NCBI RefSeq assembly: GCF_029892965.1
Contig: NZ_JARXWN010000008.1
Coordinates: 1 to 64,000, forward strand
Origin: Dysgonomonas sp. PF1-14
GTDB lineage: Bacteria > Bacteroidota > Bacteroidia > Bacteroidales > Dysgonomonadaceae
Direction of reading: 5' to 3'
Length of the DNA: 64,000 nucleotides
Position numbers and translations under genes: made by a program. The notes below the pieces were generated by a model. That model was not told the DNA's origin, made no database searches, and worked only from the letters and a program-made list of their open reading frames with translations. This document shows, piece after piece, positions 17,635 to 26,612 of this stretch. Every line of letters starts with the position of its first letter. The stretch's first letter is position 1.

Positions 17635-18204
17635 TTACACCTCGTCGAGCGGTTTGCGTTTATTGCTTTTTATTTGTTTGAAGTGGCTCGGGGTCAGTCC
17701 GGTCACTTTCTTGAACTGCGCGCTGAGGTGTGCCACACTCGAGTAGTTGAGGTTGAATGCGATCTCATTGAGCGTAAGCTCATCGTAGACAAGCAGTTCT
17801 TTTACCTTCTCTATTTTCTGGGCAATGAAATATTTCTCGATGGTAGTGCCTTCCACTTCCGAAAACAGGTTGCTGATATAGTTGTAATCGTGGTGAAGCT
17901 TTTCGCTAATGTAGTCGGACAGATTTATTTTGAGGTTGTTGTTATTGTAATGTACGAGTTCTATGATCAGGTTTTTAACCTGTTCTATCAGCCGCGCTTT
18001 TTTGTCATCTATCAGTGAGAAACCAAGCGATTCCAATGTTCCGCCAAGCTGTTCTTTTTGTTGTGGTGTGAGATTTTCGGAAAGGGTTACTTCGCCCAGT
18101 TCTACCGAAAGGGGTTCTATGCCCAGTTTTTCGAGTTCCGACCTGACAACCATTATACAACGGTTACACACCATGTTTTTTATATATAATTTTTTGTCAG
18201 CCAT
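17635..18204 (-). CDS. HMA-like/AraC-type fusion regulator of copper genes
   Basis: 189 residues from the ATG at 18204, chosen because GAAAGGAC precedes it at good spacing. The N-terminus is an HMA-like domain with NMVCNRC (Cys13, Cys16) followed by a beta-alpha-beta pattern. The C-terminal 100 residues form an AraC-type double HTH: LSDYISEKLHHDYNYISNLFSEVEG, then LTLNEIAFNLNYSSVAHLSAQFKKVTGLTPSHFKQ, the AraC signature. A metal-binding sensor domain joined to an AraC DNA-binding domain next to copA suggests direct sensing of Cu(I). The two Cys could bind metal; this is inference. Confidence 0.85.
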   Translation of the reverse strand: MADKKLYIKNMVCNRCIMVVRSELEKLGIEPLSVELGEVTLSENLTPQQKEQLGGTLESLGFSLIDDKKARLIEQVKNLIIELVHYNNNNLKINLSDYISEKLHHDYNYISNLFSEVEGTTIEKYFIAQKIEKVKELLVYDELTLNEIAFNLNYSSVAHLSAQFKKVTGLTPSHFKQIKSNKRKPLDEV

Positions 18205-18310
18205 TATCTTAGTCCTTTCTATGTCTTTACTAAACAAAAAATGTAAGCTTTTGTTTTTACGTCCGGCTTACATTCTTTGATATATCGTGTGAACCGATAG
18301 TTGATTCGGT

Positions 18311-18434
18311 AGTTGCCACGCCTTTTGAGGCGTGGAATTGTATCCATCTTAAAAAAGACTTTAGTCTAAATCAATTTGGCTAAAGCCTTTTTCTTATTTC
18401 TCTTTATCTCCTCCACTTAAAAGTGGAGGCAACT
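18311..18434 (-). repeat. R1 element, copy E, full, inverted orientation
   Basis: AGTTGCCACGCCTTTTGAGGCGTGG ... TTGGCTAAAGCC ... CCTCCACTTAAAAGTGGAGGCAACT. The first hairpin has compensatory changes (CGCC/GGCG in place of CGACT/AGTCG). Its last base abuts R2 at 18435. Confidence 0.85.
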
Positions 18435-18620
18435 TAGAGCCTGTTTAAATTTTATTCGTTTAGGTTTTCAGAACTATTTTTGGAATGATTTTTTCTTATC
18501 TGAAGCGCGAATAGCGGGCTATTCAAGCTGAAGAAAGGGGAAAATCGGACAAAAAGAGACTGAAAATGAACGAAAAATGAACGATAACAAAATGTTTTGG
18601 TAAAATTTAAACAGGCTCTA
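18435..18620 (+). repeat. R2 MITE-like element, complete (R2b type)
   Basis: Perfect 20-bp terminal inverted repeats TAGAGCCTGTTTAAATTTTA, with central palindrome GAATAGCGGGCTATTC. An inverted near-identical copy lies at 26784-26967. Confidence 0.85.
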
Positions 18621-18654
18621 AGTAATACATAATATTTATTGTCGTGTTCAATGC

Positions 18655-18719
18655 TGTAGGGGCGAAATATCTTTCGCCCGAAATAAAACACATCGGGCGA
18701 ATGTTTATTCGCCCCTACA
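18655..18719. repeat. R5 inverted-repeat element
   Basis: TGTAGGGGCGAA at the left and TTCGCCCCTACA at the right, with an inner TTTCGCCCG/CGGGCGAA pair; a 65-bp nested hairpin. A partial copy is at 39261-39285. Confidence 0.75.
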
Positions 18720-18733
18720 GATATCTATAATAT

Positions 18734-19132
18734 TTATTCCGATTCGTCAGTGTCTAAGCAAAACGGATGTCCCGCAGGATCTATCATTGTTCTCGATGTT
18801 CTGAAATATTGTTCATCGGCTACCTTTGCCCCACATTCTACGGCAAATTGGACAGCCTCTTCCAGATCTTCGACATATATATCGAGATGAAGCATTTGCC
18901 CCTGTTTCCCTTTTTGGTGCGGCCATATGGGTGGCTGATAGTCTTCTATTTCCTGAAATGCAATTACCGTACCGTTCGGCGAAGTGATAGCCGCCCAGCC
19001 GTTAGCACGCGGATGTGTCCATTCCCAGCCCAGAAGCTTGTTGTAGAAGTCAGCCAGAATGCCTGCATCGGCACAATCTATTACCAGATTGATTTTCAGA
19101 ACAGATAGTTTGTCTTTCAATTTTATACTCAT
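18734..19132 (-). CDS. VOC-family protein (glyoxalase/bleomycin-resistance fold)
   Basis: 132 residues from the ATG at 19132 (MSIKLKD); an earlier TTG is less likely. Two beta-alpha-beta-beta-beta modules are visible: INLVIDCADAGILADFYNKLLGWEW in the first and MLHLDIYVEDLEEAVQFAVECGAKV in the second, ending with MIDPAGHPFCL, the usual VOC closing strand. Substrate is unknown. It lies 38 bp after the HAD gene on the same strand, so the two may be co-transcribed. Confidence 0.85.
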   Translation of the reverse strand: MSIKLKDKLSVLKINLVIDCADAGILADFYNKLLGWEWTHPRANGWAAITSPNGTVIAFQEIEDYQPPIWPHQKGKQGQMLHLDIYVEDLEEAVQFAVECGAKVADEQYFRTSRTMIDPAGHPFCLDTDESE

Positions 19133-19170
19133 ATAGCTGTGTATAAGATCAGAAACGGACAATTAGAGCT

Positions 19171-19809
19171 TTAGTTCAGTAATCCCACTACTTTGCGCAT
19201 ATCGGCGAAGTCGGGAATCACCCTGTCAATCACTTTTTTCAGATCGGCTTCGCTGTTGGTTGTCGATAATCCGATAACACGCATGCCTGCATCTAGTCCT
19301 GCCTGTATGCCGAAAAACGAATCTTCGAATACAGCACATTCGTCAGGCGATACGTTCAGGTCTTTTGCTGCCAGCAGATAGCACATCGGGTTTGGCTTAC
19401 CTTCGGTGATGCGGTTGGCTGTAACTTCGGTATCGAAAGCTCCTGTAAGTTTCATTTTCTCCAGTGCTATCTTCATCTTGAAGTCCTGCGAACTGGTAAC
19501 CAAGCCTATATTGTAACCGTTCTCTTTCAGATATTGTATAAATTCGAGAGCGCCATCTACAGGAGGATATTGCATATTCCGTTCAAATTCTTCGGTATCT
19601 TTGATGATTGTATCCAGTTCTTCTTTTGGCAGATGTTTCAAATATTTGTCTATGATGTTGGGCATAGTAACACCCTTTACCATAGCGGCAAAGCTTTTAA
19701 AACCAAGATTATATTTTTCGCCTACTTTGTCGAAGAAAGCATCATACTGAGGTTCGGTATTGGCAACAACACCGTCAAAATCGAAAAGAACTGTCGTAAT
19801 ATGTGTCAT
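19171..19809 (-). CDS. HAD-superfamily sugar-phosphate phosphatase/phosphoglucomutase-like
   Basis: 212 residues. Motif I FDFDGVVANTE (Asp10, Asp12), a helical cap at about 20-85, motif II VTSS, motif III GKPNP (Lys) and motif IV FEDSFFGIQAG. The arrangement is that of the beta-phosphoglucomutase/phosphatase subfamily with a C1 cap. Likely substrates are small sugar phosphates; it cannot be settled whether it is a phosphatase or a mutase. It lies 18 bp downstream of the beta-barrel gene on the same strand. Confidence 0.88.
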   Translation of the reverse strand: MTHITTVLFDFDGVVANTEPQYDAFFDKVGEKYNLGFKSFAAMVKGVTMPNIIDKYLKHLPKEELDTIIKDTEEFERNMQYPPVDGALEFIQYLKENGYNIGLVTSSQDFKMKIALEKMKLTGAFDTEVTANRITEGKPNPMCYLLAAKDLNVSPDECAVFEDSFFGIQAGLDAGMRVIGLSTTNSEADLKKVIDRVIPDFADMRKVVGLLN

Positions 19810-19827
19810 GTTTGTATGTAAAGTGAA

Positions 19828-20604
19828 TTATTTGATTCTGTAAGAAACGCCGAACGATCCGTACAGGTTCTGCATTTTAAATTGTATCGGGTTCTGGTCT
19901 CTGTAGAAAATATCGGTCAGTCCCCAGTCGAATCCTACAAAAACACCCAGACGTTCATTTATCTTGTATTTACCCATAAAGGTAAATCCTGCATCGAAAT
20001 CGCGCATATTGTCGCTGAAGTCGAACGTTGCCGGATTGTCGGCCTCTATGGTAACGATAGGTCCGTTAGGCTCGCCGTCTCTGAGGTAACCGTCGGATAC
20101 ATTTCCTGTAAATTTCGATTTCAGAATACTGGCTGCATATATACCGGCTCTTACTTCCCATTTTTCGTTAAAGTTGTACACGCCCGAAACCGATAGGGAA
20201 AGGTATTGCAGGTTTACATTGGTCATGTTTTTACCAACAAAGTAGCCATCTACCTGTCGTTGTTCCTGGCTGCCTTTTTCCGATACCAGCACTTTGGTTT
20301 TCATATATTTGACGTGGTCTGTCACACGCATACCTTTTATTCCCAATGATAGTTCGGACGATATTCCCCATTTACTGTTGAGGTTGTATATGGTATTTAC
20401 CCCTATGCGCGGATTTATTTTAGGATTGTAACTGTCTATTTTCCTTACTTCGGCAGGCAGTGGCACAGGCATCGATCCTCCCATGCTGAGCCCCAGATTG
20501 AAGTACCATTCCAGCGTTTTTTTCTTCTCGGGATTGTCGTCTGCTTTCAGGCCTGTACTCAGTACGAAGAACGCTGCCAGTATAATGAATATTTTATTTT
20601 TCAT
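19828..20604 (-). CDS. Outer-membrane beta-barrel protein (PorT-like fold)
   Basis: 258 residues with a Sec signal peptide (cleavage near GLKA-DD, residue 21). The mature part alternates amphipathic strands and tight turns (RIGVNTIYNLNSKWGISSELSLGIKG, FMGKYKINERLGVFVGFDWGLTD) and ends in FGVSYRIK, a beta-signal-like end. It fits the outer-membrane beta-barrel families of Bacteroidetes. It follows the PCMD lipoprotein with a 19-bp gap, so the pair is probably one operon and the barrel may assist the surface lipoprotein. Confidence 0.8.
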   Translation of the reverse strand: MKNKIFIILAAFFVLSTGLKADDNPEKKKTLEWYFNLGLSMGGSMPVPLPAEVRKIDSYNPKINPRIGVNTIYNLNSKWGISSELSLGIKGMRVTDHVKYMKTKVLVSEKGSQEQRQVDGYFVGKNMTNVNLQYLSLSVSGVYNFNEKWEVRAGIYAASILKSKFTGNVSDGYLRDGEPNGPIVTIEADNPATFDFSDNMRDFDAGFTFMGKYKINERLGVFVGFDWGLTDIFYRDQNPIQFKMQNLYGSFGVSYRIK

Positions 20605-20623
20605 ATTTCTTTTTTAATTATTC

Positions 20624-21751
20624 TTATTTATCGCAAATAACTTCTACATCGTCTACTATCAGCGTACTGCCTACACCGCCTTTGTATTCGTTACCGTCTT
20701 TACTGGATGCAAACATAATGACCAGTTTGTAGTCGAAAGCAGCATAATTTAATACTTCTTCACCCGGTTTATATTTGAATGGGATGGTAAACTTGGTAAA
20801 GCCCTTATCGGCTGGGGTATCTGTCTGGCTTGCAGTCTCGGGTTTCCAGTCGGCACGTGCAACTATCATTTCCGAATCCATGATGGTTATCCCATCCAGA
20901 AACACCTTGTATGCCTGTCCTTTAGGAACTTTGTACAATACGGAATAGATAGAAAATTCGTCAATAATATCGTTTGTGCTTTGCTCATTATTGTTATCGT
21001 CCAAGTAGATGTATGGTTTACCTACCTTATATTTGTAATATCCGGTAAATGTAAGAGGCATTCCTGCTTTTTCGGGGTGTATGCGCCCCAATCTGAGGCA
21101 TTTGCGCGGTTCGGCAATCCCTTCTTTCAGCGAGAAGCTGCCATAAAACAATGATCCGCTGAAAATAGGTATCTTTATATTACCGATGCTTACATTGCCC
21201 TTCAGTGTTTCCAGTTTAGCGGCATAAGTACCTGTGTGCGAATCTGTGGTAGGTGCAGTCGGGAAGTCTTTTCCTTTGTTAACGAATGCAATGCCCGGAT
21301 TGCCCGAATCCCATAGTTTTACAAGGATTTCTTCTTCAGTCTTTACCTGTAAGTCGTAATATTCTTCTGTTTTTTTCCAGTTTTCAAAATCGAAAACAAG
21401 ATTCAAAGAAGACAGTCTGACGACAGTTACAGCATAGTCTTTAGAGTAGTTTCCGTCCTGAGATACTACGGTATATGTTATCGATCCTTTAGAGAAGTCC
21501 TGAGTGCTTCCCGATTCGGGTGATATGGTTGCGCCTTCGGTTACTTCAATTTCGGGGGCGACTGATGCCATGTTGATCTCATCGGTTACGTACACGAATA
21601 CTTCTTTGTTTCTGATATCTGTGTCTACATAACTATTGTCTTTTATAATGAAAGACTCAATGTCGGTTTCTCTGTTAAGAGGCTCATCCTTAATGCACGA
21701 AGTAGCTCCAAGTACAATGATGCTGATGATGAATAATAATCTGGATTTCAT
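20624..21751 (-). CDS. PCMD-domain surface lipoprotein, one Ig-like repeat
   Basis: 375 residues from the ATG at 21751, with lipoprotein Cys19 (LGATSC). Residues about 30-115 form a DUF5018-like beta-sandwich (EGATISPESGSTQDFSKGSITYTVVSQDGNYSKDYAVTV). The rest matches the PCMD ('putative carbohydrate metabolism') domain: LVFDFENW, GTYAAKLET, FYGSFSL, TGYYKYKVG, and a closing STLIVDDVEVIC. A longer paralogue at 28466-30103 carries three such repeats. The function is unknown; the family is linked to glycan handling by association only. Confidence 0.85.
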   Translation of the reverse strand: MKSRLLFIISIIVLGATSCIKDEPLNRETDIESFIIKDNSYVDTDIRNKEVFVYVTDEINMASVAPEIEVTEGATISPESGSTQDFSKGSITYTVVSQDGNYSKDYAVTVVRLSSLNLVFDFENWKKTEEYYDLQVKTEEEILVKLWDSGNPGIAFVNKGKDFPTAPTTDSHTGTYAAKLETLKGNVSIGNIKIPIFSGSLFYGSFSLKEGIAEPRKCLRLGRIHPEKAGMPLTFTGYYKYKVGKPYIYLDDNNNEQSTNDIIDEFSIYSVLYKVPKGQAYKVFLDGITIMDSEMIVARADWKPETASQTDTPADKGFTKFTIPFKYKPGEEVLNYAAFDYKLVIMFASSKDGNEYKGGVGSTLIVDDVEVICDK

Positions 21752-21855
21752 AGGCAATTCTTAAAATGTCTGCAAATGTAAGGAATACATTGTTACTAAT
21801 TAAGCATCTTTATTCTTTAAAGTACAAGATAAATGTTATTTTAACTGTTTTTTGC

Positions 21856-21892
21856 AAAAAAAAGAAAGGAATGCTCCTTTTCGGAACATTCC
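21856..21892 (-). terminator. Terminator of the DUF3836 gene
   Basis: On the minus strand GGAATG-TT-CC / GG-AG-CATTCC with a GAAAA loop, then TTTCTTTTTTTT. Confidence 0.7.
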
Positions 21893-21928
21893 CTCTCAGT
21901 TGTGCTTTTATCGGATACTTCGGATACT

Positions 21929-22279
21929 TTATTTTCCTGTATTATCCCAGTTGTTAGCCTTTTTATTCCACTTTACAATAGATGGTACAGGCAGATTGTT
22001 CGCGTCGTATTCATATGCATATTTCTGAATGCCAGTCCAGCCTTTTACGCTATCCCATTTATATGTGGCCTTGTCCATTATGCGGCCTTCGGCATCGTAG
22101 CGGTAGGTTGTCTTGTTCAGAGGTGCATTTGTGTTTTTGTCGCAATACAAAAACTCTTTTACGCAGCCTTCTTCGGTCTGTTCGATATTGCTCAATACTA
22201 TCGTTTCCGGTGTATTGGCATAAGTGGCTGTAGATAAGAAAAGTACAGCAAGTAGAGAAAAGAAAAATTTAGCCTTCAT
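21929..22279 (-). CDS. DUF3836-type secreted protein
   Basis: 116 residues with a Sec signal peptide (cleavage after TYA, about residue 21). The mature part has repeating short beta segments of the form TTYRYDAEGRIMDKATYKWD and KYAYEYDANN, as in the Bacteroides DUF3836 family of YD-like periplasmic proteins. Function unknown. It has its own terminator, so it is separate from the PCMD operon downstream. Confidence 0.75.
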   Translation of the reverse strand: MKAKFFFSLLAVLFLSTATYANTPETIVLSNIEQTEEGCVKEFLYCDKNTNAPLNKTTYRYDAEGRIMDKATYKWDSVKGWTGIQKYAYEYDANNLPVPSIVKWNKKANNWDNTGK

Positions 22280-22675
22280 GATCGTATTTTTTTAAGTTTT
22301 ATTTTTGATACTGCAAATGTACGATGGAAAATGGCGATTTTAAAATTTTTAATGACAAAATGTAAGCAATCTCAGGTTAATTATCCTTAAATTGGATAGT
22401 GTCCACCCTTTATTCGGTTTAAGATTGCCATTTATGTATCAAAATGATATTTTAAGTTACGCCTATATTGTTCAAAAAGAAAGGATAAGAAATTATATAA
22501 AAGAAAAGCGTAAGTAAAAGCATGAAAGTGAAATGACTGTGATTGAATAAGAGAAGAAAATGTGTAAAAAAAGGAAGATATATACTGTTAGTTTTTTATA
22601 TATCAAAAAAAATGACGAAATTTGCATGCCTTTTGAGGAATAATATTATAACTATATATAAATCAGGAAAATAAA
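22280..22675. other. Divergent intergenic region upstream of pfp
   Basis: About 400 bp of AT-rich DNA between two divergent genes. A weak -7-like GAAATTTG lies near 22617, with a -33-like T-run in front. No repeat family copy and no ORF are present. Confidence 0.4.
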
Positions 22676-24322
22676 ATGAAAAAGAGCGCATTACAAATTG
22701 CAAGAGCTGCTTATAAACCTAAGATGCCTAAAGCATTGTATGGTTTTGTGAAAGTTGAAGAAGGTGCCGCTACACAGTCTGTGGCCGATCAGGAAGAAGT
22801 GAAGAAACTTTTTCCGAATACATACGGTATGCCGACACTGAAATTTGTTGAAGCTTCGCAGAGAGCTGACTATCCGGCTATAAACGTAGGTGTTATCTTA
22901 TCGGGCGGACAAGCTCCCGGCGGACACAATGTAATAGCAGGCCTCTTCGACGGAATAAAAGACATGCACAAAGACAGCCGTCTGTTTGGTTTCCTTATGG
23001 GACCCGGCGGGCTGATCGACCACGATTATAAAGAACTGACATCCGATATTATAGATGAATACCGCAATACCGGCGGTTTTGATATTATCGGCTCGGGACG
23101 CACAAAACTGGAAACTAAAGAACAGTTTGACAAAGGGCTTCAGATATTGAAACAGCTCGATATCAAAGCGCTTGTAATTATCGGCGGTGACGACTCTAAT
23201 ACAAATGCGTGTGTATTGGCTGAATACTATCAGTCTATAAACGCAGGTGTACAGGTTATCGGTTGCCCTAAAACGATAGACGGTGACCTGAAAAACGAAA
23301 TGATAGAGACATCATTCGGGTTCGATACAGCGTGTAAGGTATATGCCGAAGTTATCGGTAATATCCAACGCGACTGTAACTCAGCCCGTAAATACTGGCA
23401 CTTCATCAAACTGATGGGACGCTCGGCTTCTCACATCGCCCTTGAGTGTGCCCTACAGGTACAACCGAATATCTGTATCATCTCGGAAGAGGTAGAAGCT
23501 AAAAAACTATCGCTCGACGATATTGTAACAGATATAGCAAAAGCTGTTTCGAGACGTGCCGACAATGGTGATAATTATGGTACTGTACTTATTCCGGAAG
23601 GATTGATCGAATTTATTCCGGCAATGAAAGTCCTGATTTCGGAACTGAACGAATTTCTGGCTCATCATCAGGAAGAATTCAACGCTGTACCGAAAGAAGA
23701 TCAATTGGATTATATAAAGAAAAATCTGTCGGCTGAAAACTCGAAAGTATATGCCAGCCTTCCTTCGGGCGTTGCTCGTCAGTTGACACTGGATCGTGAC
23801 CCTCACGGCAATGTACAGGTGTCACTTATCGAAACCGAAAAACTGCTTGCTGAAATGGTGGGTAACAAGCTTGACGAAATGAAAGCAGCAGGACAATATA
23901 AAGGAAAATTTGCATCGCAGGTACACTTCTTCGGATATGAAGGACGTTGTGCTGCTCCGTCTAACTACGATGCAGACTATTGCTACTCGTTGGGCTACAC
24001 TGCTGCTGCGCTTATCGGTGCAGGCAAGACAGGGTATATGTCATCGGTACGTAATACTACTGCTTCGTCTGACCAGTGGATTGCAGGAGGTGTTCCGGTA
24101 ACGATGATGATGAACATGGAACGCCGTCATGGCGAAATGAAACCGGTGATACAGAAAGCTTTGGTTAAGCTCGATGGTGCACCATTCAAATACCTACAGG
24201 CAAACCGCGAAGCTTGGGCTATCGGTACGGAGTTTATCTATCCGGGTCCTATCCAGTATTTCGGGCCGAAAGAGGTATGCGATCAACCGACTGTAACATT
24301 ACAGTTGGAACAAGCTAAATAA
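22676..24322 (+). CDS. pfp: Diphosphate-dependent phosphofructokinase
   Basis: 548 residues, the long PPi-PFK type. LSGGQAPGGHNVIAGLFD at about 76-92 is the phosphate-donor loop. GGDDSNTNA at 170-178 carries Asp where ATP-dependent enzymes have Gly, the known marker of PPi use. PKTIDGDL holds the catalytic Asp, and MGRSASHIALECALQ the substrate block. It interconverts fructose 6-phosphate and fructose 1,6-bisphosphate with PPi, giving reversible glycolytic flux. It has a dedicated terminator. Confidence 0.95.
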   Translation: MKKSALQIARAAYKPKMPKALYGFVKVEEGAATQSVADQEEVKKLFPNTYGMPTLKFVEASQRADYPAINVGVILSGGQAPGGHNVIAGLFDGIKDMHKDSRLFGFLMGPGGLIDHDYKELTSDIIDEYRNTGGFDIIGSGRTKLETKEQFDKGLQILKQLDIKALVIIGGDDSNTNACVLAEYYQSINAGVQVIGCPKTIDGDLKNEMIETSFGFDTACKVYAEVIGNIQRDCNSARKYWHFIKLMGRSASHIALECALQVQPNICIISEEVEAKKLSLDDIVTDIAKAVSRRADNGDNYGTVLIPEGLIEFIPAMKVLISELNEFLAHHQEEFNAVPKEDQLDYIKKNLSAENSKVYASLPSGVARQLTLDRDPHGNVQVSLIETEKLLAEMVGNKLDEMKAAGQYKGKFASQVHFFGYEGRCAAPSNYDADYCYSLGYTAAALIGAGKTGYMSSVRNTTASSDQWIAGGVPVTMMMNMERRHGEMKPVIQKALVKLDGAPFKYLQANREAWAIGTEFIYPGPIQYFGPKEVCDQPTVTLQLEQAK

Positions 24323-24353
24323 TTAGATTTATATATCTGTTATATTACTGAGA

Positions 24354-24390
24354 AGAGAGGCTGCAAGTTTTGCAGCCTCTCTTGTTTTCG
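24354..24390 (+). terminator. Terminator of pfp
   Basis: AGAGAGGCTGCAA / TTGCAGCCTCTCT stem, then a T-rich tail. Confidence 0.88.
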
Positions 24391-24410
24391 ATTTTTGATC
24401 TATCAGTATT

Positions 24411-24523
24411 TAGAGCCTGTTTAAATTTGACCGAAAATATTTCATATAACTGTTTCTGATTATTCTTCGGATCTTATTTTTATTCTTTCTTCTCTATTTT
24501 CTACTTTCCACTCTTGGTTTAGC
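24411..24523 (+). repeat. R2 element, left half joined to R3
   Basis: TAGAGCCTGTTTAAATTTGACC start through CTACTTTCCACTCTTGGTTTAGCC, ending exactly in the central palindrome, where R3 (inverted) takes over. Confidence 0.75.
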
Positions 24524-24637
24524 CTTTAAACCCTTTAACGGGTCGTCCTATAAAGCGTGGCGCTAAAGACTTTTTGATTCCTTTTGCGGCTTAGGCCAAA
24601 AGGAATGCAAGCAATCTGTGATTGCGCACAGTAGAAA
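24524..24637 (-). repeat. R3 element, copy 4, short, inverted
   Basis: AACGGGTCGTCCTATAAAGCG ... CTTTTGCGGCTTAGGCCAAAAGG ... GCAATCTGTGATTGCGCACAGTAGAA is the reverse complement of the first 110 bp of copies 1-3. Confidence 0.75.
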
Positions 24638-24696
24638 ATAAACAAATATATAATTTCAATCCCTGATTTGCATTAATAACTAAATTACAATCTATT

Positions 24697-24894
24697 ATGA
24701 AAAGAATCTCATTTGTTTTTATGTCAATTTTGGCTTTAGCAGCTATCAACTGTGAGACTGCTGCGCAAAGTGTGTATTTTGGTAACGATGTGTATAGCAA
24801 TGGTACCAATACGTTGAATGCAAATGTATATAGCTCTGAAGCAGCAACTCCCCCTACAACTCTATTGAATAATCCGTTCCTATCTGCCCTATAA
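24697..24894 (+). CDS. Short secreted protein, possibly truncated
   Basis: 65 residues starting with a plausible signal peptide (MKRISFVFMSILALAAINC, or cleavage near TAAQ). The remaining 40 residues are Asn/Ser/Thr-rich and unfamiliar. The last 41 bp overlap the convergent 3' end of the ABC-F gene, suggesting that an originally longer gene was cut and joined here. It may be a real short gene or the 5' remnant of a secreted protein. Confidence 0.4.
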   Translation: MKRISFVFMSILALAAINCETAAQSVYFGNDVYSNGTNTLNANVYSSEAATPPTTLLNNPFLSAL

Positions 24895-26440
24895 AATATT
24901 CATCGTGCGAAACAACCAATACCGTACCTTTATAATCGCGGACTGTAGCTGTCAGTATCTCTATGTTTCGTATGTCGATATTATTGGTCGGTTCGTCCAG
25001 TATGAACATGTCGGGCGTATTGGCACTTACCATCAGGCAGCATAGCGATAGCTTCATCTTTTCGCCGCCGCTAAGTACGCGGCAAGGCTTATCCCATGTG
25101 TCGTAAGGAAAAAGGAAACGGTTGAGTATCGTCTTTATTCCGTGATCCTGCATCCCTGCGGCAAACTGTTCCATCTGTTGCAACACAGTCAGTTCGTCGT
25201 TTATCATCGAATATTCCTGATCGAGGTAGACATACGAAAATTCACTTCTTATCAATTCACCCTGCACAGGATTCAGCTTACCTGTAATCAGTTGTAGCAG
25301 AGTGGTTTTTCCCGATCCGTTACCCCCTCTTATCACAATTCGCTCACCGCTTTTTATCTGAAAATCTAACGGTGTTTGCCATAATGGCGATTCGCCATAC
25401 GAATAATCAATTCCTTTCGCTGTGACCAGTATCTTCCCTGTATGCAGCCCCGATGTATTAAAGTCGGTCTTCATAGACTTCAGGTCGGGCAGAGTTGCTT
25501 GTAATTCAGCTATATTGTCGGCTATAGATTTCATCTTGTCGGCATGTACTTCTTTCAGTTTCGAGCCGCTTTTCTCGGCCATATCCTGCTTAGTGTCCAT
25601 AGCCATTTTACCGATTCCCTTCTTCTGATTCAGCTTCTTGCCTCTTGCTTCGTGCTTCTGTTTACGTTCGGCGGTCTCGCGTGCTACCTTACGTGCCAGT
25701 CGCAGCTCCTTTTCCTTATCTTCGAGCCTTCCCTGCAAAGCTTCTATTTCCAGTTCCTTCTGCTCTTTGTAAAACTCGTAATTGCCCGCATAATATGCCA
25801 TACCGCTGCGGCTCATTTCGTAAATGGACGATAGCTGACTGAGCAACGTCCTGTCGTGGCTTACAACTATCACTGTGGCACGCGATGTACGGATAAGGTC
25901 GTACAGCTTTTTCCGGCTGAAGTGATCGAGGTGGTTTGTAGGCTCATCCATCAATACGATGTCAGGGTCGTGAATGGCTATTCCGGCAAGGAATACGCGT
26001 GTCTTCTCTCCGCCACTCAGTGTCGACAGGCTGTGATCGGGCGTTATATAGTCCAATCCCCACGAAGACAATGCAGCAGTGGCACGCTCTTCTATCGTCC
26101 AGTCATCGTCTAGTGCAGTAAAGTTTTCGGGCGCAGCATCGCCTGCCAGTATAGCCCGCAAAGCACTCAGTTTAGCATCTATCTGCAAAGCCTGAGATAC
26201 TGTAAAATGACTGTATTGACCGAAATGCTGTGGAATATAATAGGGTGGTGACGGGAAAACTATTTCACCCGACGAAGGCGTAAGAACATTAGCAGTGATC
26301 TGTAGCAGTGTAGATTTGCCAACCCCATTGTCGCCTACTAATGCGACTTTCTCTCCCTGTGCGACCGAAAAGCTTATATCTGAGAATAATGACTCCTTAT
26401 CAGGGTGCATATATGCAAGTTGTTTTGCTATTATCGACAT
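24854..26440 (-). CDS. ABC-F family ATPase (ribosome-associated translation factor type)
   Basis: 528 residues from the ATG at 26440 (MSIIAKQLAY). Two ABC domains without membrane segments: Walker A GDNGVGKST, signature LSGGEKTRVFLAG, Walker B LMDEPTNHLD; then a charged linker near 235-310 (KELRLARKVARETAERKQ); then GGNGSGKTT, LSGGEKMKLSLCC and FILDEPTNNID. ABC-F proteins act in the ribosomal E site, some as antibiotic-protection factors; which type this is cannot be told from sequence. It has a good promoter at 26613-26644, leaving an untranslated leader of about 165 nt. Confidence 0.9.
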   Translation of the reverse strand: MSIIAKQLAYMHPDKESLFSDISFSVAQGEKVALVGDNGVGKSTLLQITANVLTPSSGEIVFPSPPYYIPQHFGQYSHFTVSQALQIDAKLSALRAILAGDAAPENFTALDDDWTIEERATAALSSWGLDYITPDHSLSTLSGGEKTRVFLAGIAIHDPDIVLMDEPTNHLDHFSRKKLYDLIRTSRATVIVVSHDRTLLSQLSSIYEMSRSGMAYYAGNYEFYKEQKELEIEALQGRLEDKEKELRLARKVARETAERKQKHEARGKKLNQKKGIGKMAMDTKQDMAEKSGSKLKEVHADKMKSIADNIAELQATLPDLKSMKTDFNTSGLHTGKILVTAKGIDYSYGESPLWQTPLDFQIKSGERIVIRGGNGSGKTTLLQLITGKLNPVQGELIRSEFSYVYLDQEYSMINDELTVLQQMEQFAAGMQDHGIKTILNRFLFPYDTWDKPCRVLSGGEKMKLSLCCLMVSANTPDMFILDEPTNNIDIRNIEILTATVRDYKGTVLVVSHDEYFIGQIGTDYSIEL

Positions 26441-26612
26441 AATAGTAAAAAAATTAAGATGTAAGTAAACTAAGGTTTGATTTGCAGGGCTGTGGATCGG
26501 AAAATAATGTATATAATTTTCTCTCTGCCTGCGCATGTCGGCAAGCTGAAAATAAAGCCCTATGTGGAAAGAATGTCGCTGATTACATCGAAGTAGGTAT
26601 AATATTCGTGTA

